A stretch of 64,000 nt of DNA, from positions 434,001 through 498,000 of the forward strand of contig CAVQUX010000025.1 of NCBI GenBank assembly GCA_963716925.1, given 5' to 3'. Every line of letters begins with the position of its first letter. Positions within the stretch are counted from its first letter, which is position 1. Position numbers and translations under genes: made by a program. Positions 16,392-26,200 of this stretch are shown here, piece by piece. The stretch comes from DAISKN01 sp963716925. GTDB lineage: Bacteria > Acidobacteriota > Vicinamibacteria > Marinacidobacterales > SMYC01. Below the pieces are notes generated by a model. The model did no database searches, was not told the origin of the DNA, and saw only the letters and a program-made list of their open reading frames with translations.

Positions 16392-18902
16392 GTGACAAGG
16401 CGTCTTCCGCGCTTCTCCGCCGGGGATCTCTTCGCCGATCGCTACCTCATCGTCGAGGACATCGGCGCCGGCGGAATGGGGGAAGTCTACAAGGCGAAGG
16501 ACCGGGTGCTGGGGCACTCGGTGGCCCTGAAGCTCCTCCGTCCCGAGATCGCCGCCGGGGGAATCGGCGTCGAGCGCTTCAAGCGGGAGATCCACCTCGC
16601 CCGCCAGGTCACGCACCTCAACGTCTGCCGCATGCACGACATCGGCGAGATCGACGGTCTCCGGTACATCTCGATGGAGCACGTCGACGGCCAGACCCTG
16701 CACGACCTCATCCAGTCCATGGGGAGGTTGTCCCCCCGGCAGACGGTCGGGCTCGCCCGCCAGATCGCGGCGGGTCTCGAAGCCATCCACAAGAACGGCA
16801 TAGTCCACCGCGACCTCAAGCCGACCAACATCATGCTCGATCGCTCGGGGCGCGCGGTGTTGATGGACTTCGGGCTGGCTCTCGCCGAAGGGGGAGACAA
16901 GATCACCAGCGAGGGAGAGGTGCTGGGAACGCTTTCGTACCTCTCGCCGGAGCAGGCCCACGGAAGCGCCGTCGATGCCCGGAGCGACCTCTATTCTTTC
17001 GGCCTCATCCTTTTCGAAATGCTGACCGGCCTGCGCCCCCCGGGCGACGGCGAACGGGTTCCGCTCGCCCTACGGAAGAACCCGTCCTGCCCCCCTCCGA
17101 GCGCCCTGACGCCGGAGGTGCCGAAGGAGCTCGACGCGATCGTTCTCCGATGCCTCGATCCCTCCCCGCTCGGCCGTTATCCCTCGGCGCGAGAGCTCGA
17201 CGCCGATCTCGAGAGGGTCTCCGACTTCAGCTCCAGCGGCGTCGTGACCCAATCCGTGCCCTCGCGCTCCGGAAAGTGGGTGGTGGCCGGCCTCGCCGCT
17301 TTGGGCCTGGCGTTCGTCCTGGGGCTCTTCGCTCTCAAGCCGGACTCGTCCCGCTCGGCGACGCTCGCCATCCTTCCTCTGACCTACGAAGGGCCGGAGG
17401 ACATGGACTATCTGGCGAGCCTCGTTCCCCTCTTCCTCGGCGACGAGCTCCGCGAGAGCCGCTCGCTCGAGGTGGCGCCTTTCGCTTCGAGCCGGACGTT
17501 TCCTCCCGGTGAGTCCGCGAGGTCCGTTGGAGCGGAGCTCGGAGTCGACTACGTCGTCCGCGGCGAGCTCTCGTACTCCTCCGGGCGCTTGAAGAGCTCG
17601 ATCCATCTCGAGGGGCTCGACGGCGAAAAAGAATGGCAGGGAAAGCTCGAAGGCGACGTCGGAAACGTTCAAGAGGAGCTCGTTCGCATCGCCGCCGAGC
17701 TTCGGGGCGCCATCGGAGTTCGGCCCGAGCCGAGCCGCCTCGAGAGGAAGCGCGGCGCCGCGGCCCTTGCCCGCTACACCCAGGGCATGATCCTTCTCGA
17801 AGGCTGGGACGTGGATCGGAACTACGACGGCGCCGCGCGCGCCTTTCGAGAGGCTTTGAGCGAGGACCCGGACTTCGCGGAAGCGAAGGCGGGGCTCTCG
17901 ATGGCGCTCTGGGCAGCCTATCTCGAGACCCGGGAGCCCTCGTTGGTGAGCGAGGCGGAGCGCCTGGCGCGAAGCGCCGTCGAATCGTCTCCTTCCCTTC
18001 CGGAAGCCCACCTGGCGCTGGGAGTGGTCGCTCTCGGCCAGGGCCGGTCGGCGGAAGCCGCGGCGTCGCTCGCGAAGGCGCAGGAGCTCGCACCCGGCAA
18101 CGACGACGTGACCCGCCGCATCGCCGCCGCGTACGACGCCCTCGGGCGCGAGGAGGAAGCGGAGGCGATGTACAAGAGGGCGGCGGCCCTGCGTCCATCC
18201 TACTGGCGCCCCGTGAACGACCTCGGAGCCTTCTACCTGCACCGGGGCCGCATCGAGGAGGCCAAGGCGCAATTCCGGGAGGCGATCCACCTGAGTCCCG
18301 AGCGCCACACCGGCTACGCCAACCTCGCGGGCGCGCATCTCCTAGCGGGAGAGATCGAGCAGGCGGAGCCGCTTCTCCAGGCGACGATTCGTATCCGCCC
18401 CTCGGACAGCGCCCACAACAACCTGGGTTTCGTCTACTACTCCACGGGGCGATACGAGGAAGCGGCGGAGCAATACGAGAAAGCGATCCAGCTGTCGCCG
18501 GAAGACGCGATGTACCACGGAAACCTCGGCGACGCCTATCGGCAGCTCGGCCGGCGCGAAGATGCCGAGCGACAGTACAAGAGCGCCATCGAGCGAGAGA
18601 GAGCCGCACTCGCCGTAAATCCGGAAGACACCGAAGCGCGCGCCGGGCTCGGCATGTTCCTTGCGGGCGCCGGCCGTTGCATCGAGGCAGAAAGCGAGAC
18701 CGAGCAGGCATTGATCGGAGCGCAGAACGACCCGATGGTCCACTACTACGCTGCGATCGCGCACTCGGTCTGTGGGAACGAAGCCAGAGCGCTGGAGGCC
18801 GCGACGAGCGCGGTCCGCGGTGGCGTCGTCGCGGACGTCAGGACGAATCCTGATTTGAAGTACCTGCTGGAGCGAGAGCCGCTCGCGACGCTGCTGCGGT
18901 GA
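16392..18902 (+). CDS. Ser/Thr protein kinase with TM segment and C-terminal TPR repeats
   Basis: This 836-residue protein has a Hanks-type kinase domain at about 20-275: glycine loop IGAGGMGEVYKAKD, lysine in SVALKLL, catalytic HRDLKPTNIM, DFG in LMDFGLA and a SPE motif in SYLSPEQAHG. All key residues are present, so it should be active. A membrane segment lies near 296-315 (VVAGLAALGLAFVLGLFAL). The external part has an adenylate-cyclase-like dimerisation segment (ATLAILPLTYEGPEDMDYLA) and then about seven TPRs to the C-terminus. This layout is common in Acidobacteriota kinases, where the periplasmic TPRs may sense partners. The start is GTG. No substrate is visible nearby. Confidence 0.9.
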   Translation: MTRRLPRFSAGDLFADRYLIVEDIGAGGMGEVYKAKDRVLGHSVALKLLRPEIAAGGIGVERFKREIHLARQVTHLNVCRMHDIGEIDGLRYISMEHVDGQTLHDLIQSMGRLSPRQTVGLARQIAAGLEAIHKNGIVHRDLKPTNIMLDRSGRAVLMDFGLALAEGGDKITSEGEVLGTLSYLSPEQAHGSAVDARSDLYSFGLILFEMLTGLRPPGDGERVPLALRKNPSCPPPSALTPEVPKELDAIVLRCLDPSPLGRYPSARELDADLERVSDFSSSGVVTQSVPSRSGKWVVAGLAALGLAFVLGLFALKPDSSRSATLAILPLTYEGPEDMDYLASLVPLFLGDELRESRSLEVAPFASSRTFPPGESARSVGAELGVDYVVRGELSYSSGRLKSSIHLEGLDGEKEWQGKLEGDVGNVQEELVRIAAELRGAIGVRPEPSRLERKRGAAALARYTQGMILLEGWDVDRNYDGAARAFREALSEDPDFAEAKAGLSMALWAAYLETREPSLVSEAERLARSAVESSPSLPEAHLALGVVALGQGRSAEAAASLAKAQELAPGNDDVTRRIAAAYDALGREEEAEAMYKRAAALRPSYWRPVNDLGAFYLHRGRIEEAKAQFREAIHLSPERHTGYANLAGAHLLAGEIEQAEPLLQATIRIRPSDSAHNNLGFVYYSTGRYEEAAEQYEKAIQLSPEDAMYHGNLGDAYRQLGRREDAERQYKSAIERERAALAVNPEDTEARAGLGMFLAGAGRCIEAESETEQALIGAQNDPMVHYYAAIAHSVCGNEARALEAATSAVRGGVVADVRTNPDLKYLLEREPLATLLR

Positions 18903-19307
18903 TTATCCTCCGCCCTCGATCTTGATCATCGGATCCAGATCCGGAAGTCCGGTCCACGAGACGTCGTACTTCCAGGTGTGGGGCAGCATCGCCCAGGGCC
19001 GGTCCTCGACGGCTCCGGTTTCATAGTCTCCCGCGCCGTCGTACACGAACTTCCCCTCTTCGGGGTTGCGCGGATCCTGGCCGCGATGCGCGAACGGACC
19101 GCATCGCGCGGCCGATCGGGTCATCGAGAGCCCGGGCAGGACCCGATAGGCCCTCTGGAACTTCACCGTCACCCGGGTCCCGGGAGCGAACCCATTCTCC
19201 CCCGACACCTTGAACGTGAGCTTTTCGCTCGGTCTGAGGACCGCGACCTCAGGCTCGACCTCGATCCGGTTCTCCGTGGGATTCTTGCGGATGATTACGG
19301 TAGGCAT
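18903..19307 (-). CDS. Conserved hypothetical protein, beta-rich, cupredoxin-like guess
   Basis: This 134-residue protein has no recognised family. It opens MPTVIIRKNPTENRIEVEPE with alternating short strands, then LRPSEKLTFKVSGENGFAPG and RVTVKFQ, consistent with a beta sandwich. The C-terminal third is rich in Trp, Asp and Gly (WKYDVSWTGLPDLDP). There is no signal peptide, and two cysteines are close to each other's region without a CxxC motif. Its stop abuts the kinase stop directly. Coding is supported by codon pattern and an in-frame, uninterrupted reading. Confidence 0.55.
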   Translation of the reverse strand: MPTVIIRKNPTENRIEVEPEVAVLRPSEKLTFKVSGENGFAPGTRVTVKFQRAYRVLPGLSMTRSAARCGPFAHRGQDPRNPEEGKFVYDGAGDYETGAVEDRPWAMLPHTWKYDVSWTGLPDLDPMIKIEGGG

Positions 19308-19418
19308 GATTCGGAAATCCTACCATGATGGCACGAGCGAGTACGCGGGGCCGCAGGCGCAGTTCTGGATTACGATGTCCTCGGGCGATCGCAATCCGAG
19401 AACGAGAGGAGCCGACCG

Positions 19419-19841
19419 TTGAAACGTGGACGTCCCCGGAGACCGGCATTCGATCATCTGGTTCTCGAAGTGAAGGACCCCGCGCGCTCGGTTCAGTTCT
19501 ACAGCGAAGTGCTGGGCCTCGAGCCGGTGAGGCTCCGGGAGTTTCTCGAAGGAGAAGCGCCTTTCCCGTCGGTGAGGGTATCCCCGGGGACCCTCCTGGA
19601 CATGTTTCCCCCGCGCATGTGGCGTGGGCGTCTGCGCGCCAACCAGAACCACTTCTGCCTCGCCTACGGCAGCGCGGGAATGAAGGCGCTACGGATGCGG
19701 CTGAGGCGGCGGAAGGTGGCGATTGTCCGTGAGGACAACCACAACTACGGCGCGCGGGGATATGGCCGCGCGATTTACTTCCGGGACCCGGATGGCCTGC
19801 TCATCGAAGCGCGGGTCTATCCGCGCCAGACTCAAGCCTAG
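19419..19841 (+). CDS. VOC (glyoxalase/bleomycin-resistance fold) family protein
   Basis: This 140-residue single-domain protein has the vicinal-oxygen-chelate fold: FDHLVLEVKDPARSVQFYSE at the start (metal His), a glutamate-containing middle, HFCLAYGSAGMKALR, and IYFRDPDGLLIEARVY with the last metal Glu. Family members include glyoxalases, dioxygenases and antibiotic-binding proteins, so the specific role is unclear. The start is a TTG at 19419, chosen because GAGAGGA lies about eight bases upstream. The convergent RidA gene is separated by a conspicuous inverted repeat. Confidence 0.82.
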   Translation: MKRGRPRRPAFDHLVLEVKDPARSVQFYSEVLGLEPVRLREFLEGEAPFPSVRVSPGTLLDMFPPRMWRGRLRANQNHFCLAYGSAGMKALRMRLRRRKVAIVREDNHNYGARGYGRAIYFRDPDGLLIEARVYPRQTQA

Positions 19842-19852
19842 GGAAGAGTTTT

Positions 19853-19931
19853 AACGCAAAGACGCAAAGACGCAAGGGCGCAAAGAAGAGCGATCCGGAA
19901 TTTTCCTTTGCGTCTTTGCGCCTTTGCGTTT
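19853..19931. repeat. Inverted repeat of GCAAAGAC/CTTTGCGT units
   Basis: The left half is built of tandem ACGCAAAG-type units (19853-19886) and the right half of the complementary CTTTGCGTCTTTGCG units (19906-19931), with about 20 bases between. The RNA would fold into a long imperfect hairpin between two convergent genes. Such CTTTGCG arrays are seen dispersed in genomes of several uncultured phyla. Only one copy is visible in this window. It could act as a bidirectional terminator or be a mobile palindromic repeat. Confidence 0.7.
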
Positions 19932-19978
19932 CTTTCCCCGTTTTCTGCGTTGCTGCCCCTTGAGCTTCCTACAAGACT

Positions 19979-21106
19979 TCACCGGGGCGCCCGCTTGACC
20001 GCAATGAGAGAAATCTGCTCGAGTGTGGGGTAGCGGCCCTTTTCATCCGGCCCTCGTTCCGCCGGCTTCACCTGTTGAATCGTGGTGCGGGCCGGCGGCG
20101 CCGCCCCGAAGTACTCGGAATAGACCTTCTCCACCGCTTCGCGATCCGCCAGATCGTCCAGATAAACATGCGCGCTCACCACGTGGCTGAAATTCATTTC
20201 CGCTTCTTCGAGCCCGTCCAGCAGATTGCGCATCGTCTGCCGCAGCTGATGCTCCACCGTCGCCGCGTAGATTCCGCTTCCGGGTCCCGGAATGAAGCCG
20301 CTCTTGGCGGAGCAATAAAGCGTATCCGCGGCGAAAACACAGGGGCTCGCGGTCGGACTCGGCGCCATGTTCTTCGGCCTCACCGCTCGGCGCTTTCCGA
20401 GATCCCGCACGGCCACGCCCGTGTACTGGATCGAAGCGCCATCGGGAAGGCTCTCGACCCAGATCGTCGCGCGCGCGGGCGTGTTGCCGAACTCGAAACG
20501 CCTGGCGTAGCGCTCGTTCATGATCTCGAGCGGGATTCTCCCCGTCACGTAAGGATTCACGAAGACCAGATGCCCCATCGTAAGTCCAGCCGCCTCGAGA
20601 ACTGCCTGCATCCCATCGAGCGCCGAATCGACCGCGGCGGCGGGGTCGTTTTGATTTCCTCGCGCGGCGGAGACGAACAGTCGGTCGTTCGTGAGAATCC
20701 CGGGAGACTCGGGCCAGCCGGAAGGATAGCCAGGGACGGAGACGACTTTCCGGTGCGAAAGACTCCGAACCGCCACGGCATCGATCACGATTGGGGTCCC
20801 ATCCAGCTTGGCCACGCCCAGAACGGCTCTTGCTGGCGGTGATTCGGGAAAGTACCGCGCATAGATCCCGTTCACTGCCGGAAGCCTCTCGATGTCCTCC
20901 AGGTAGACGTGCGTATAGACGACGTGCGCCAGCGTCAGTCCATCGGCTTCGACGACGGCTTTGACGTTCTCGAGCGCCTGTTCCACCTGCTCTTCGAATG
21001 CGGAGGGCGATCTCCCATCGGATGCGCGAGCACCCTGCCCGGAGACGTACAAGTAGTCGCCTGCGCCAACCTGCAGCAGAAGCAACGCCGTCAGCGGGCT
21101 CGACAC
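19979..21106 (-). CDS. Protein with three tandem RidA (YjgF/YER057c/UK114) domains
   Basis: This 375-residue protein contains three RidA-like domains in a row: about 10-115 (YLYVSGQGA to PARAVLGVAKLDG), 120-235 (RLFVSAARGN to PARATIWVESLPDG) and 240-372 (TLYCSAKSGF to PARTTIQQVKPAE). RidA enzymes hydrolyse reactive enamines and imines and form trimers of single domains. Three fused copies could fold as one internal trimer, which is inference. The active-site Arg is visible in each PAR-A/T motif. The start is a GTG at 21106 without a strong ribosome site. It is divergent from the amidohydrolase gene at 21206. Confidence 0.82.
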   Translation of the reverse strand: MSSPLTALLLLQVGAGDYLYVSGQGARASDGRSPSAFEEQVEQALENVKAVVEADGLTLAHVVYTHVYLEDIERLPAVNGIYARYFPESPPARAVLGVAKLDGTPIVIDAVAVRSLSHRKVVSVPGYPSGWPESPGILTNDRLFVSAARGNQNDPAAAVDSALDGMQAVLEAAGLTMGHLVFVNPYVTGRIPLEIMNERYARRFEFGNTPARATIWVESLPDGASIQYTGVAVRDLGKRRAVRPKNMAPSPTASPCVFAADTLYCSAKSGFIPGPGSGIYAATVEHQLRQTMRNLLDGLEEAEMNFSHVVSAHVYLDDLADREAVEKVYSEYFGAAPPARTTIQQVKPAERGPDEKGRYPTLEQISLIAVKRAPR

Positions 21107-21205
21107 CGGGCGAAGTCTATCGTTTTCGACGCCGCCGTTGAAGCGCGCGTTGACATCCCCCTCGACGGCGCATTACCTTCACTGGTTCACACTCAGGGAG
21201 GACCG

Positions 21206-23293
21206 ATGCTTCGCCTTCTCACGCTCCTTCTCGCGCTCCACGCTCCGGGCCAAGACCCCCTCGAGCTTCCGGCCGACCTGGTCCTCGTCGACGGCAAGGT
21301 GGCGACGATGGAAAAGGCGGGCGAATTCGCCCAGGCGGTCGCGGTGCGCGGACAGCGCATCGTGCGCGTGGGAACGACCGAAGAAGTCCGCGCCCTGGTC
21401 GGTCCCGGGACCCGGGTCCTCTCTCTCGGGGGAAAGCTGGTCCTCCCCGGTCTCGTCGACAGCCACGTGCACTTCCTCAGCGGAAGCCTCTCCCTCGACC
21501 AGCTCGACGTCTCCCGCGCCGACCTTCCGGAGATCCAGAAGCGGCTCGCCGATCGGATTCGATCGCGGCCCGACGAAGCCTGGGTGGTCGGGCGCGGTTG
21601 GAGCTACGCGGCCATCCCCGGAAGGCTTCCGAACCGCGCCGACCTCGACGCCGTTTCCCGGGACAAGCCCGTGTTCCTCGTCGCCTATGACGGACATACC
21701 GCCTGGGCGAACAGCAATGCTCTCGAGCTCGCGGGCATCACCGCGGCGACGCCGCAGCCCGAGTTCGGGGAAATCGTCCATGACGAGACCGGGCAGCCGA
21801 GCGGCCTTCTGAAGGAAGGCGGGGCGATGAGCCTGGTCCGCTCCCGGATTCCCGAGATCACCCGCGACGACAAGCGCCGTGCGCTCCTGCGGGGACTCGC
21901 CGAGGCACGTCGTCTCGGCCTCACCGGAATTCAGAACGCGTCCGGAAACGAGGAGGAGCTCGGCCTCTACGAGGAGCTCGACCGCGAGGGCCTCCTCACC
22001 CTTCGAACGATCTCCGCTCTTCGGATGACCCCCGATCTCACGGCAAACGACTTCGAGAGCTACGAACGCCTGCGCCGTCGCTATTCGAGCGGGAACGTCC
22101 GTGCGGGGACGGTCAAGGCCTACATCGACGGGGTGGTCGAGACCCACACGGCGGCGATGCTCGAGCCCTACGCCGACGATCCCTCGCAGGTCGGCGAGAC
22201 CACGATGCCCGTCGAAGAGCTCGAGAGGCTGGTGCTCGAGTTCGACCGCCGGAAATTCCAGATCTACGTCCACGCGATCGGCGACCGCGGCGTCCGGATC
22301 ACGCTCGACGCCTTCGATCGCGCCCGGAAAGAGAATCCGGAGTGGGACCGACGCCACCGAATCGAGCACATCGAGATGATCTCCAGGGATGACATTCCGA
22401 GATTCGGGAGCTCGGGAACCCTCGCGGGAATGCAGGCCACCCACTGGTTCCCGACGCCTCAGTCGGAGGACGGCGTCTGGGCGCGCAACGTGGGGCGCGC
22501 GAGGCTTCCTCTCGCTTTCAACTGGCAGGCCATTGCCGACACCGGAGGACGGCTGACCTTCGGGAGCGACTGGCCGGTCGCGACCCTGAACCCGCTCGTC
22601 GGCCTCCGCAACGCGACCGCGCGGAAGGACCAGAAGCTCGACCCCTACCGCGCCCTCCGCGCGTATACGATCGACGCCGCCTACGCCAGCTACAGCGAGG
22701 ACGAGCTCGGCTCCATTCGTCCGGGCAAGCTCGCGGACCTGGTGGTTCTCTCCGAGGACGTCTTCTCGATCGACCCCGCGAAGATTCACGAGGTCGAGGC
22801 CACCCTCACGATCTTCGACGGCCGCGTGGTCTATCGGTCGGATAGCTCTTTCGAGTGGAGATCAACTCGGGTCGCGGCCCTCTTCGCTTTCATCAGGGTC
22901 CGCGAAACACCCGGGAGACGCGCCCGGAGGCGTTGGTTTCATGGCGCACCTGCGACCGCTCCATCCACAAATTCCTCCGGCGCAATCTCCGGAAATCCGC
23001 CCCGTCGAACCTGCCCCCGGCGCCAGATGGAATATGCCGCGGGCAGTACCAGGAGCGTCAGGAACATGCAAGACCAGAGCCCGCCGACGACCGGGGCGGC
23101 CGTGCGCGCGGAGACGTCCGCGCCGACACCGCTTTCCCACAGAAGGGGCATGAGGCCGAGTACCGTCGTGGCCACCGTCATAACGAGGGGCCGGACGCGC
23201 GCCGAAGCCCCCTCGACGACCGCCTCGTCCACCTCCTCGGGCGTCCGGATCAAGCCCTGGAGCCGGAAGCGCTCGAAGGCCTCGTCGAGGTAG
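21206..23293 (+). CDS. Exported amidohydrolase (YtcJ-like) with unusual C-terminal extension
   Basis: An AGGGAGGAC ribosome site precedes the ATG. The N-terminus (MLRLLTLLLALHAPG) is signal-like. The amidohydrolase fold follows: LVLPGLVDSHVHFLSGS with the HxH metal motif, a lysine-region substitute, YVHAIGDRG, HRIEHIEMI, FGSDWPVATLNP and a closing KLADLVVLSEDVFSID. YtcJ-type enzymes hydrolyse amide or formyl bonds; substrate unknown. The family-like part ends near residue 550 (about 22855). The frame then runs about 145 codons with Arg/Pro-rich, low-information sequence, the last 355 bases antisense to cusA. A lost stop or a frame error near 22850 is likely. Confidence 0.78.
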   Translation: MLRLLTLLLALHAPGQDPLELPADLVLVDGKVATMEKAGEFAQAVAVRGQRIVRVGTTEEVRALVGPGTRVLSLGGKLVLPGLVDSHVHFLSGSLSLDQLDVSRADLPEIQKRLADRIRSRPDEAWVVGRGWSYAAIPGRLPNRADLDAVSRDKPVFLVAYDGHTAWANSNALELAGITAATPQPEFGEIVHDETGQPSGLLKEGGAMSLVRSRIPEITRDDKRRALLRGLAEARRLGLTGIQNASGNEEELGLYEELDREGLLTLRTISALRMTPDLTANDFESYERLRRRYSSGNVRAGTVKAYIDGVVETHTAAMLEPYADDPSQVGETTMPVEELERLVLEFDRRKFQIYVHAIGDRGVRITLDAFDRARKENPEWDRRHRIEHIEMISRDDIPRFGSSGTLAGMQATHWFPTPQSEDGVWARNVGRARLPLAFNWQAIADTGGRLTFGSDWPVATLNPLVGLRNATARKDQKLDPYRALRAYTIDAAYASYSEDELGSIRPGKLADLVVLSEDVFSIDPAKIHEVEATLTIFDGRVVYRSDSSFEWRSTRVAALFAFIRVRETPGRRARRRWFHGAPATAPSTNSSGAISGNPPRRTCPRRQMEYAAGSTRSVRNMQDQSPPTTGAAVRAETSAPTPLSHRRGMRPSTVVATVITRGRTRAEAPSTTASSTSSGVRIKPWSRKRSKASSR

Positions 23294-26200
23294 ACGATCA
23301 TCAGGATACCGGTTTCCGCCGCGACACCGCCCACGGCGATTAGGCCCACCCAAACCGCCGTCGAGAGATGATAGTCGAGCGCCGCGAGGAGCCACACACT
23401 TCCGGCGACTGCGAACGGCAAGGAGAGGAGGACCAGAAGCGTCTGGGCCAGACCGCGCAGGGCCATATAGAGCAGCGCCACGATGAGAACCAGGGTCATC
23501 GGCAGCACGATTCGCATACGGGACTCCATCTCGGCCAGGAACTCGTATTGTCCGGTCCACTGGAGTCGGTAGCCTGGCGGAACCACCAGGTCCCGCGCCA
23601 CGAGCTCTTTGGCGTCTCTCACCCAGCCGCCGAGATCCCGCTCGGCGAGATCGATGTCGGCGAAAACGTAGCCGACGAGCACGCCGTTCTCGTCCTTGAT
23701 CATCGGCGGGCCGGTCACGACCTGGATGTCGGCGAGGGTCCCGAGGGGTACGGCCGCGCCCGGCTGGCGCCAGCGATCGCTTGGATCCGCCTGGGAGCGA
23801 CCCGCCATAGGGCTGCCGCCGAGCATCGAGCCGCGATCGAAGCCCCCCGGCGTCGGCATCGACGAGCGTCCTTCTCGCCCGCTCATCGAGCCCATCGAAG
23901 TCAAAGCTTCCCCGCGTCCGCCCATGGCCCCCGCCCCGCCGGTCTCGCGGGTGGCGCCGGCCCCCGCGTTCCCGGGCTCGGGCTCCGCCACCGGCTCGCT
24001 CGAGGGAACGGGCACGAGGATGTCGCGAAGGGCTTCGGGGTCGGCTCGATAGTCCGCGGCGTAGCGAAGGTTCACCGAGAACCGCGATCGTCCGGCAATG
24101 ACCGTCGAGACGGGCATCCCTCCGATCGCCGCTTCGACCACGTCGTTCACGTCGCGGACGGTGAGGCCGTAGCGCGCGATCGCGCGGCGGTCCGGCGTGA
24201 TGTCGATGTATTCACGGCCGGTCTGTCGCTCCGCGAACGTGCTCCTCGTTCCGGGTACGCCCCTCAAGAGCCCCTCGAGCGCGATCGATAGCCTCTCGAT
24301 TTCCGCGAGATCGGACCCGAACACTTTGATGCCGACGGGAGTCCGTACGCCGGTCGTGAGCATGTCGATTCGCGTGCGGATCGGGGGTGCTATCGCCATC
24401 TGGTAGCCCGGCATGCGGAGCGCCCGGTCCATATCGCGCGCGAGCTCCTCGAGGGTTCGCCTGCGCTCATCCGGCCAGAGGCGCGAGAGCGGCGCCCTCA
24501 GCCACTCGGGCGAAATGGTGCTGTACCAGCGCTCCGCCGGGTAGGTGGGCCACTGACCGCGCGGCCTCAGGGTCACCACCGACTCGATCATGTCGAGCTG
24601 CGCCGGATCGGTCGCCGTCTCGGCCCGGCCCGCTTTGCCATGTACGGACGCGACCTCGGGAAAGCCCATGATCGTCCGATTCTGATAAGCAAGCGCTCGC
24701 CGGGCCTCTTCGATGGCGATTCCCGGAAAGGTCGTGGGCATCACCAGGAGCGACCCCTCATCGAGCGGCGGCATGAACTCCGAGCCCAGGCCGAGAAAGA
24801 CGGGAACCGTCAGCACCAGGATTGCCGCCGCCGCGGCCACGACCAGAAGACGGGATCGCACCATGAATCGCACCGCCGGTCGATAGATCCGGCCGAGGAG
24901 ACGATTTACCGGGTTCTCTTCCTCCCTGCGGAAGCGGCCGCGAAGAAGCAGCACCATCAAGGGAGGCGCGAGGGTGATCGAGAGGATGGACGCGGCGAGC
25001 ATCGCAAACGTCTTGGTGAAGGCGAGCGGCCGGAAGAGCCGTCCCGCTTGACCGGCAAGGGTGAAGATGGGAAGAAAGCTGACGGTGATGAGCAGCAGGG
25101 AGAAGAAGATGGGACGGCCCACCTCCTTGCATGCCTCAACTATGACGCGCTTGCGGTCGGAGTCCTCGGGAGCCGCAGCCAGCCGGACGTGCGCGTTCTC
25201 GATCAGGACGATGGCGGCATCCGCGAGCTCGCCGATGGCGATGGCGATTCCGCCGAGCGACATGATGTTGGAGGTGAGGCCGAGGTACCGGATGGCGATG
25301 AACGACAACAGGACCGACAGCGGGAGAACGATCATCGCGACCAGGGCGGACCGCGCGTGAAAGAGGAAGACCAGGCATACGATGGCGACAATGATCCCTT
25401 CCTCGACGAGCGTGTTCTTGAGAGTCTCAATCGAACCGAGAATGAGATCCGAGCGATCGTACGTAGGGACGATGCGAACGCCCTCCGGAAGCGACAGCTC
25501 GGCGATCTCGCGTTTGAGCGCTTCGATGACCTCGAGTGCGTTCGAGCCGATGCGCATCACGACGATTCCGCCGACGGCCTCGCCGCGCGCGTTCCAGTCG
25601 GCGGCACCCCGCCGGATCTCCGGGCCGTAGCGCACCGTGGCGATGTCGCGCACCTGGATGGGATTACCTCCGGCCCCGAGGGCCACGACGCTCTCCTCGA
25701 GGTCCTCGAGCGACTTCACGTAGCCGCGGCCGCGCAGAACGTACTCGCGCCCGGCGAGCTCCAGCACCCGTGCTCCGACCTCGGAGTTCGCGTCGCGCAC
25801 CGCCCGCGTCACGTCGCCGAGGGTGATCCCGTAGGCGGCGAGCTTCGTCGGGTCCAGAACGATCTGAAACTGCCGCTCGAACCCGCCGAGAGAGGCCACC
25901 TCGGCGACACCGGAGACGGCCTGGAGGGCCGGACGGACGGTGAAGTCCTGGAGCTCTCTCAACTTCGCGAGGTCGAGCCGCAAAGAGGCGTCCTCCAGCA
26001 CGTACTGATAGACCCATCCGACCCCGGTGGCGTCGGGACCCAGGACCGGCGATACGCCCGGCGGCAGGATCTGCTGGACTCGGCCGAGCTGCTCCAGCAC
26101 CCGTGTCCGCGCCCAGTAGATGTCCGTGCCTTCGCCGAAGATGGCATAGATGAAGCTCATCCCGAACATCGAGTAGCCGCGGACGGTGTCAACGGAAGGC

